A stretch of DNA of 6,365 nt from Planctomycetota bacterium (GTDB lineage Bacteria > Planctomycetota > UBA11346). The stretch spans positions 1-6,365 of the forward strand of contig JAHEDF010000236.1 in NCBI GenBank assembly GCA_024641365.1, read 5' to 3'. Made by a program: the position numbers and the translations under genes. The notes beneath the pieces were generated by a model. It ran no database searches, was not told the DNA's origin, and saw only the letters and a list, made by a program, of their open reading frames with translations. Shown here piece after piece: positions 1 through 5,210 of the stretch. Each line of letters starts with the position of its first letter. Position 1 is the stretch's first letter.

Positions 1-461
1 TCAGGGCGAGACATATACTGACCGCATGCAATTGTACGCATCAACCCGATAGCTCCAATGGCATCTAAGCGATCGGCATCCTGTAAAACGACGCCAAGCG
101 CATTGGTTGGCGCGAAACCGCGAGACCACGACGAGGTTCGTACCGCCTCAGCAATCGCTTCGACGTCTGCATCCGCATACCCAGCAGCCTTTAAAACCGA
201 CTGAGCAAGCTCAGCAGAACGCTCCCCACCTAATGATCGCTCAGGGCTATCTTTCGGGACAAAAGCCATGTCGTGCACTAACGCCATCGCACCCGCTAAA
301 TCACGATCCGCGCCAGCTTCTGCCGCCAAAAACAATGACCACCAATAAACACGCTCAATATGACTGCGGTCATGTGCTAATTCACCGGCGGGAACATGCG
401 GCTCTACCTGTCCCCAGACTGCTTTATGGCGAGGAAAAATTTGCTCAGGAAATTCGCGCAC
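1..461 (-). CDS. HD-domain phosphohydrolase, YedJ-like (3' end cut by window edge)
   Basis: The reading frame is open from a GTG at 461-459 to the window edge (153 codons seen). It carries the HD-superfamily metal ligands in order: AHDRSH (H34), VHD (H63-D64) and QDADRLDAIGAIG (D128/D130). The last block and the spacing match the E. coli YedJ type of cytosolic metal-dependent phosphohydrolase, whose substrate I do not know. Family members are usually around 200-230 residues, so perhaps 50-80 residues are missing. The only plausible start after the in-frame stop at 494-492 is the GTG; its Shine-Dalgarno is weak (a GAG 3 nt upstream). It begins 16 bp after the stop of the membrane-protein gene on the same strand, which suggests co-transcription and perhaps translational coupling. 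One oddity is that the segment normally reading like AHSFS is TSSWS here (residues 109-113), so a family histidine is absent. The family call is firm; the exact start is less so. Confidence 0.85.
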   Translation of the reverse strand, partial: MREFPEQIFPRHKAVWGQVEPHVPAGELAHDRSHIERVYWWSLFLAAEAGADRDLAGAMALVHDMAFVPKDSPERSLGGERSAELAQSVLKAAGYADADVEAIAEAVRTSSWSRGFAPTNALGVVLQDADRLDAIGAIGLMRTIACGQYMSRP

Positions 462-477
462 GTGCTCTATGTAATTA

Positions 478-1275
478 TTATTCTTCGACTTTTACCCAAC
501 GTGCCTGTCCATAACCAGCTCCACCTTTATTAGTTGGCTGTGATAACAATTTGGCAAATTCAATAAATTCACTTTGATTAATACCCCACACGCCATCGAC
601 ATAACCAAATGCCAATTCCACCCCGCCATTAATTGGCTTACGTACGCCAAAATATGGCTTCCAACCTTTGTCCGCGCTTTTTCTCACAAATTCATTTAAA
701 TTTCTTGCGCGTTCCTCAAAAAAGCTAACAGATTCCACCGTCGCATTCGGAGCACTTTGTAATAATAAAATAGTATCACCTTGTCGTTTCGCTGTTGGCG
801 CTGCCGATATTTCACGGTTACCTGCAGGACCCGATGCGAGTCCCGCTCCACCAGCTGAACGCCAGTATTGTCCCAGCACAAACATAACGGCCATAGATGC
901 CACCCATACCACAACCAACAGCATGGCCATATCACCACTTAATTGCAGCACATAACGTTTGCCACCTGGTGAAAAACGTGCTGCATTTTGATTCAGATAC
1001 GATTGCGCTGAAGGTACTGGAGCAGCAGCAACAGGAGCTGTGTTGAGAACGCCTTGTTGAATAATTGGTTGTACGGGTACATGTTGTGATGGTTGTTGTG
1101 GCGGCTGCGCAGCAGGTGTAGGGCCGGGAGGCAATGCTTGTTCTAATGGCTGACGACCAACAACAGACGGGTTTATTACCTGATTATGCTGATCAGGCAT
1201 GGCGGTTTGCTCAGTTATGCGCCTTTGCACCTGCTGGAGTGTTGAATAAACTTGGTCAGTCCGACGCCGGAACAT
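478..1275 (-). CDS. Single-pass membrane protein with Pro/Gln-rich cytoplasmic arm and SPOR-like C-terminal domain
   Basis: No named family is recognised. From the ATG at 1275-1273 the product has 265 residues; an in-frame GTG at 1284 would add three. AAGGG at 1290-1286 sits 10 nt before the ATG, a slightly long but usable Shine-Dalgarno, so I prefer the ATG. Numbering from the GTG, residues 1-30 are basic and polar, and 45-100 are a low-complexity Pro/Gln/Ala linker. Residues 118-139 form one hydrophobic helix followed by LGQYW. A Gly/Ala-rich spacer (143-168) then leads to a folded C-terminal domain (169-268). That domain has predicted order strand (TILLLQS), helix (SFFEERARNLNEFV), strand (KPYFGVR), strand (GVELAFGYV), helix (QSEFIEFAKLL), strand (ARWVKVEE), which resembles the SPOR fold. 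Arg/Lys before the helix suggests N-in, C-out topology. Similar one-TM proteins are common in planctomycetes. Tandem stops TAATAA end the gene just before the HD gene. A cell-envelope role is inference. Confidence 0.8.
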   Translation of the reverse strand: MFRRRTDQVYSTLQQVQRRITEQTAMPDQHNQVINPSVVGRQPLEQALPPGPTPAAQPPQQPSQHVPVQPIIQQGVLNTAPVAAAPVPSAQSYLNQNAARFSPGGKRYVLQLSGDMAMLLVVVWVASMAVMFVLGQYWRSAGGAGLASGPAGNREISAAPTAKRQGDTILLLQSAPNATVESVSFFEERARNLNEFVRKSADKGWKPYFGVRKPINGGVELAFGYVDGVWGINQSEFIEFAKLLSQPTNKGGAGYGQARWVKVEE

Positions 1276-1290
1276 GGTTTCCACACCCTT

Positions 1291-1302
1291 CGGTTTAAAC
1301 CG
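1291..1302. repeat. Perfect 12-bp palindrome (copy 1 of a repeated dyad)
   Basis: CGGTTTAAACCG is an exact 12-bp palindrome. It begins 16 bp upstream of the membrane-protein ATG at 1275. Aligned with 1324-1337 over 14 bases (CGGTTTAAACCGTT against CGGCTGAAGCCGTT) it matches at 11 positions. It could be a dimeric regulator site or a short RNA hairpin with a TTAA loop. Confidence 0.6.
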
Positions 1303-1321
1303 TTCTTGTGAGCAACAACAT

Positions 1322-1337
1322 AACGGCTGAAGCCGTT
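1322..1337. repeat. Inverted repeat AACGGCTGAAGCCGTT (copy 2 of the dyad)
   Basis: Seven-base arms AACGGCT/AGCCGTT flank a GA spacer. As RNA this would be a 6-bp stem with a UGAA loop on the plus strand, or a UUCA loop on the minus strand. Its core CGG starts 33 bp from that of copy 1, close to three DNA helical turns. The T-A pair at core positions 4 and 9 of copy 1 is C-G here, so the pairing is kept despite both bases changing. Confidence 0.6.
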
Positions 1338-1342
1338 TTCAT

Positions 1343-1366
1343 GCACTGGCCCATTACGGCCGGTGC
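1343..1366. other. Strong 9-bp hairpin with a 6-nt loop
   Basis: GCACTGGCC (1343-1351) and GGCCGGTGC (1358-1366) pair along nine positions around the loop CATTAC. One pair is a G.U wobble on the plus-strand RNA, which becomes A.C on the minus-strand RNA, so the plus-strand transcript folds slightly better. There is no T-tract on either side, so it is not a rho-independent terminator. Confidence 0.6.
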
Positions 1367-1381
1367 CAGCATGGAGAATTC

Positions 1382-1408
1382 GGCGCATAAGGCCAGAGCC
1401 TACTCGCC
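1382..1408. other. Two-tier hairpin just before the 1421 start codon
   Basis: Outer arms GGCG (1382-1385) and CGCC (1405-1408) enclose an internal loop (CATA/ACT). The inner stem is AGGC (1390-1393) with GCCT (1398-1401), closed by a CAGA tetraloop. It ends 12 nt before the ATG at 1421, where a ribosome would bind if this gene is translated from a leader mRNA. It is short and could occur by chance; its position gives it interest. Confidence 0.4.
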
Positions 1409-1420
1409 TCAAAAGATCCA

Positions 1421-2356
1421 ATGGACGCCGCAGCCCTTTTTATCGTACTAAATACAGACCCCGTGGTCATTGATACGAATGCCATATCACTACGTGGTGG
1501 CATAACACCTATCATTATGCCGTTTGATGGATTGCCGATAGCAACACGCGCTCAATTGCTCATTAAGCACGATCAGTTGCCATTAGATTTACGCGTGGCA
1601 ACAGCATTAGAGGCAGGCAATGTCAACGCAGCGTGGGAATTAGTCATTCGTTCGCCTGGACCATCACATAGAACAGCCGCACTACAATTCGTATTAAATG
1701 CATGGGCAACCAAAGAAGCTGCTCGTTTAAAATTACCAGCTGCACGTGAAAATATTCAATTGATAAGCAGCCATGAACAAATTCGCCGCGCCATCGATGT
1801 TGCTACTGCTTTTGGTTCTGTGCGCGATATGCTGTCAGCATTAACTTGGCCACGATGGGGCGGAGCGTTTGTGGTTATCATTGGCGATGTTGGTGAAGCT
1901 GATCCTTTTCCTGGGATCGAACAAAAAATACGCCCAGCTTTACCCATGATGCGAATGCCTGAGCAAATAAAGGGTGTAACTCAATCAGAACAATTATGTG
2001 TGCTTCTTACTCAATTAACATTGTCATTAGAAGCGCCCCCCACCAACGGATGGCCACCGTGGTTATCAACTGGATTACAAGCTGTCGCGAAAGCTAAAAT
2101 GCGCGGCGAAGGTCCAAGTCCATTAAAAATGTTAGGCCTTCGCCAAGAAGCTGGATTAATGAAATTACAAGAATTACTAACAGACCAAAATCCATCAGAA
2201 GAATTAGCTATGGCGCTCTGTGCGCCATTAGTACATACGCGCCGTCGTCATTTATTAGCAAATTTATTAGATTTAATTCGCGGAGGCGCCGAATCAGAGG
2301 GCGCCATCCGCGTAGCCTATGGGTTAACGCTCACACAATTATTACAAGAGCGCTAA
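1421..2356 (+). CDS. Peptidase-MA/gluzincin-like protein lacking the HExxH zinc site (putative pseudo-enzyme)
   Basis: A 311-residue protein, not recognisable as a named gene. ATG 1421 is the first start after an in-frame stop at 1388-1390. No Shine-Dalgarno is visible; an ATG at 1517 (M33) is an alternative. There is no signal peptide or membrane segment. Residues 45-105 are helical and TPR-like. A strand-rich centre (148-156) precedes a C-terminal half laid out like secreted gluzincins of the peptidase-MA type. In that half, QLCVLLTQLTLSL (191-203) sits where the zinc helix with HExxH is expected. WPPWLSTGL (211-219) sits where W-L-x-E-G-L is expected. A downstream LQELL and a C-terminal GLTLTQLLQ (301-309) fit the family's usual ending. 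The catalytic positions read T197, Q198, L201 and T217 in place of His, Glu, His and Glu, so it should not bind zinc or cleave peptides. Its divergent neighbour is the membrane-protein gene. The fold assignment is inference from motif order. Confidence 0.75.
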   Translation: MDAAALFIVLNTDPVVIDTNAISLRGGITPIIMPFDGLPIATRAQLLIKHDQLPLDLRVATALEAGNVNAAWELVIRSPGPSHRTAALQFVLNAWATKEAARLKLPAARENIQLISSHEQIRRAIDVATAFGSVRDMLSALTWPRWGGAFVVIIGDVGEADPFPGIEQKIRPALPMMRMPEQIKGVTQSEQLCVLLTQLTLSLEAPPTNGWPPWLSTGLQAVAKAKMRGEGPSPLKMLGLRQEAGLMKLQELLTDQNPSEELAMALCAPLVHTRRRHLLANLLDLIRGGAESEGAIRVAYGLTLTQLLQER

Positions 2357-2409
2357 ACCAAAATAAATATTATAGCCTGTTAATTTTCTGAACCTATTTC
2401 GCATCACAC

Positions 2410-5046
2410 TTAACTATCGCGATCAGGCGTCGGCGTTGCGCCAACCTCACTATCACGATCAAGCACTGGCTCACGCTCAGCTGAGCGTGGTTCTTTGTCA
2501 CTGTCGTCACTGTTCATATCGAGCGCAAAAACTTGGTCGCATAGCTCTCTAAATCGCGCGTTAATAGCTTCCATCTGTTCGCGTGGTACATGACCAATCG
2601 TTCGCCAGCGACCTTGAATTTCTTTTACTTCATCTTTAAACCAGCGTGCATTTTCATGCTGCAGAATAGCTTCTACCTCAGCGATAAGCGCTTGTTTTTT
2701 CTCGAGGTTTTCTTGACGCTGTTTGTCCATTTCTGCTAAATGATCTTGTAACGTCGCATAAATGCGGTCGCAGGCTGTACGGAAACGGTTCCACACCATA
2801 TCAACTTGATCACGCGGCACGTGACCAATCTGTTTCCATTTGTACTGGAAATTTTTTACTTCGGTCATGCGCTCAGCGGCACTGAGTACTTTTCCATTTG
2901 CGTCCGCTTGACCGGCAGCACTTGCTTCTGCAACTCCTGCAAACTCTTCTACTGCTGCACATATTGCCATTTTCAGATTTAAATTATCGGCTAAATCTTT
3001 GTTGCGCGCATCAATATCAGCGCGGTGTTGACCAAAAAACTTATCACCAGCAGCGCGAAAACGATTCCATAAAGCCTTATCTTCCTCTCGTGGCACTGGA
3101 CCAATTGCTTTCCATTCTGTTTGAATGGCTTTCATACGCTCTGCCGTCGCTTTTTTATGCGCATGATCTGCAGGAATACCGGCAATACCCATGGTGTCTT
3201 GCGATAATCCTTCTGCTTCTTCAACCAGCGCTAATTTTTTCGCTAAATTGTCTTGGCGCTGGGCATCTAATACCGCAAAATATGGTTGTAACCGTTCATA
3301 AATTTCATCGCAGGCGGCTTTAAATCGCTGCCAGGTCGCTTCGCGTTTTTCACCTGGTAATGGACCAACTGTTTTCCAACGTTGTTGAATATCTTTAATA
3401 CTGGCTGCTACGTGAGCGAGATCCTCATTATTTTTTAAGGCGTCGACTTCAGCGAGTAATGCTTCGGCATTACCAAAATTTGCAAAGCGTGCCCAATCTT
3501 CTGCTTCAATAAATTCTTTCAGCGGAGCAAAAGCCGTATCGCATGCGGTACGAAAACGTTCACGTACGTGTTGTAATAATTCTGGACGTACTGCACCAAC
3601 CGCACGCCAGCGTTTTTGTAAATCTTTTAACGCATCGAAGCGTGCTTTACGATCTGCTTCGGCGGCTTCGTTGGTAGCCATGTGTTCTGCTTCGGCTGCT
3701 AATTTTTCTAATTGCGCTAAGCGTTCCTGATTCCGTTGATCACGTGCAGCACGGGCGGCTTTGCCCGCTTCTTTAAATCGTCCATAGGCATCTAAAAATT
3801 GGACACGCAATGGATGTTGCTTAGGTATATCTGCAACTAAATTATGCCATTCTTTATGTAGGACACGGAAACGATCGCGTGCGGCAAGGCGATTTTCAGC
3901 GCTCGTCAATGATTCAGCTTCTGCATTGAGCGGCTCTAATTTAGCCAACAGGTCAGCTGGCACTTCATATTCTTTGACGGGATCTGACGTTGTTGTGTGT
4001 TCTGGAGCAGGTTTCGCTCCAGGACAAACACGAGCTAACTCTTCTTTAAAGCGACGTGATAAGTTAGCCTGTTGTGGGCCATCGACTGTATCGAACGCTT
4101 GCCAGCGAGCGACAAGTTCATCGCGTTTAGTTGCATTGGTGCCGTCATCCGCTGGCGCTTCTTGCGATAAATTCGTCAAAAACTGTTCGCGCGCAGCAAT
4201 AGCAGCTTTTTGAGCTTTTCGATAATTTTCGGCGCGCTCCATAAATTCACCACGAGCACGTTGAATGCGCTCATCAGCGGCACACGATTCCTCATCAATT
4301 TCCACATCCGCAAAACGAGCTAAAACTTCAGCGCGGTGCTCATTAATGGTATCTAATTCTTTTTGTGCGCGTTCTAAATCTTGAGATAATGCCCAACGAT
4401 TTGCTTCAGCAACTAAAGGATCTAATGCCTTGCGACGAGCGCGGCGACTTTGTTCTGGCGATGGCTTCGCTGCTTCTGCTTCTAAATAGGCAACTCGCGC
4501 CTGTGCTGCAGCGCGAATGGTTTCAGATTTTGCTTTACGCGCGACATCTTTTAAAACATTTCGTTTATTTAATTGTTCGACTGCTTTGGCCGCAAATGTT
4601 CCTGTCGCATCTTGAATAGCGATGGTTGACCACATGGCAGGGCTGACATCTGTAAATGATACTAAGCGTTCAAAAACAGCAGCGCGCACACCGTGATCTT
4701 TTGCTTCCAATGTTAAAGTGCACAACGACTTGTGATCGTTAATTCCTGCGATCATATTTGAACAGGCAGATAATGGACGCTCACTCACTAATTTTGTTGC
4801 GACAGATGATAATCGTTCACGCACCAAACGAACGACTTCAGGATCAGAGCTCGTAAGTAATGATTCTAATTTTGCTTGGTCATTAACACGACGCGTCGCA
4901 GCTGCACGCACACGTGCATCAGGGTCGTCGGCCGCTAATTGTGCAAAAATATTTTGCTGATCATACGTTAATTGATTAATACATGCTAAACGCACTTTGG
5001 GATCGGCGTCTTTCCATTTTGCTTTTCTAAATCCAAGAAAACCCAC
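2410..5046 (-). CDS. Large cytosolic HEAT-repeat plus DUF349 multi-module protein
   Basis: An 878-residue helical protein without signal peptide or membrane segment. It starts at GTG 5046-5044, fixed by AAGGAG seven nt upstream. Residues 14-185 are HEAT-like, with DPKVRLACINQL (15-26), DPDARVRAAA (41-50) and DPEVVRLVRERL (68-79). Residues 200-290 are charged and probably coiled coil. Then come DUF349 (PF03993) modules recognised by a W-K/R-x-[VI]-G-x-V/L-P-R core followed by RFR-x-x-C/G-D. Clear modules centre on W480, W557, W645, W737 and W814; two diverged ones centre on W315 and W400. Spacing is 77-92 residues. The last 35 residues are an acidic disordered tail containing DRDS twice. DUF349 function is unsettled; the architecture suggests a scaffold or binding protein rather than an enzyme. 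The gene is convergent with the pseudo-peptidase gene across a 53-bp gap and is transcribed separately from the toroid gene. The family call is firm; the cellular role is unknown. Confidence 0.92.
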   Translation of the reverse strand: MGFLGFRKAKWKDADPKVRLACINQLTYDQQNIFAQLAADDPDARVRAAATRRVNDQAKLESLLTSSDPEVVRLVRERLSSVATKLVSERPLSACSNMIAGINDHKSLCTLTLEAKDHGVRAAVFERLVSFTDVSPAMWSTIAIQDATGTFAAKAVEQLNKRNVLKDVARKAKSETIRAAAQARVAYLEAEAAKPSPEQSRRARRKALDPLVAEANRWALSQDLERAQKELDTINEHRAEVLARFADVEIDEESCAADERIQRARGEFMERAENYRKAQKAAIAAREQFLTNLSQEAPADDGTNATKRDELVARWQAFDTVDGPQQANLSRRFKEELARVCPGAKPAPEHTTTSDPVKEYEVPADLLAKLEPLNAEAESLTSAENRLAARDRFRVLHKEWHNLVADIPKQHPLRVQFLDAYGRFKEAGKAARAARDQRNQERLAQLEKLAAEAEHMATNEAAEADRKARFDALKDLQKRWRAVGAVRPELLQHVRERFRTACDTAFAPLKEFIEAEDWARFANFGNAEALLAEVDALKNNEDLAHVAASIKDIQQRWKTVGPLPGEKREATWQRFKAACDEIYERLQPYFAVLDAQRQDNLAKKLALVEEAEGLSQDTMGIAGIPADHAHKKATAERMKAIQTEWKAIGPVPREEDKALWNRFRAAGDKFFGQHRADIDARNKDLADNLNLKMAICAAVEEFAGVAEASAAGQADANGKVLSAAERMTEVKNFQYKWKQIGHVPRDQVDMVWNRFRTACDRIYATLQDHLAEMDKQRQENLEKKQALIAEVEAILQHENARWFKDEVKEIQGRWRTIGHVPREQMEAINARFRELCDQVFALDMNSDDSDKEPRSAEREPVLDRDSEVGATPTPDRDS

Positions 5047-5053
5047 GATACGA

Positions 5054-5059
5054 CTCCTT
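5054..5059 (-). promoter_or_regulatory. Shine-Dalgarno deciding the GTG start of the DUF349 gene
   Basis: AAGGAG on the minus strand lies exactly seven nt before GTG 5046-5044. This near-ideal site settles the non-ATG start and also shows that this organism uses strong Shine-Dalgarno sites at least here, unlike the genes at 461 and 1421. A promoter must lie in 5060-5133, but the best guess (TTGAGC at 5116-5111 with GATAAC at 5095-5090) has only a 15-bp spacer and is not called. Confidence 0.8.
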
Positions 5060-5133
5060 CATTCGCACCAGACTTCGGCGCGGGCCGCTGTTATCTAGGT
5101 TTTTGCGCCTGCTCAACCGTGAAGCTGGGGTCT

Positions 5134-5169
5134 GGAACGAAAAACCCCATCCGTTTTAGGCGGATGGGG
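5134..5169 (-). terminator. Rho-independent terminator of the toroid-protein gene
   Basis: Read on the minus strand, CCCCATCCG (5169-5161) pairs perfectly with CGGATGGGG (5153-5145) around a 7-nt loop. The stem is followed at once by TTTTTCGTT (5144-5136). The 9-bp GC-rich stem begins 41 bp after the stop codon of the prenyltransferase-like gene. It should end that transcript before the DUF349 gene, making them separate units. On the plus strand there is no T-tract after the stem, so the signal is one-directional. Confidence 0.9.
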
Positions 5170-5210
5170 CATTGCGTAACGATTTGGGATCGTTTGCTAG
5201 GGCTAAAAGC

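Larger units (their letters stand above)
1276..1420. promoter_or_regulatory. Divergent intergenic region packed with four dyads
   Basis: This 145-bp gap lies between the divergent starts of the membrane-protein gene and the peptidase-MA-like gene, so it must hold the promoters or leaders of both. I could not assign a convincing -35/-10 pair on either strand. What it does show is four inverted repeats in a row: 1291-1302, 1322-1337, 1343-1366 and 1382-1408. Transcribed in either direction, each could fold. Whether this is an operator array, a structured leader RNA or both cannot be decided from one sequence. Confidence 0.6.

Noticed and set aside
107..514. Plus-strand 135-codon open frame
   Set aside because: It is antisense to the HD gene, whose metal-binding motifs are intact; low-complexity and no recognisable features.
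1322..1366. Integron attC-like or riboswitch identity for the hairpins
   Set aside because: The conserved attC core sites are missing, no integrase or cassette array is near, and no known riboswitch consensus could be matched by eye.
1215..1421. Minus-strand 68-codon open frame covering the dyad region, with a repeated NG-x-x-R pattern 11 residues apart
   Set aside because: It would start at TTG with no Shine-Dalgarno and overlaps the membrane-protein gene out of frame. The peptide repeat is the direct result of the 33-bp palindrome repeat.
2357..2409. Possible bidirectional terminator in the convergent gap
   Set aside because: The 53 bp are AT-rich, but I see no GC stem followed by a T-tract on either strand.
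2898..3323. Plus-strand 141-codon open frame inside the DUF349 gene
   Set aside because: It is a Leu-rich shadow of the helical DUF349 coding sequence on the other strand, with no independent support.
5090..5116. TTGAGC / GATAAC as a promoter for the DUF349 gene on the minus strand
   Set aside because: The spacer is only 15 bp (13 bp with TAGATA) and both hexamers are weak, so it cannot be told from chance.
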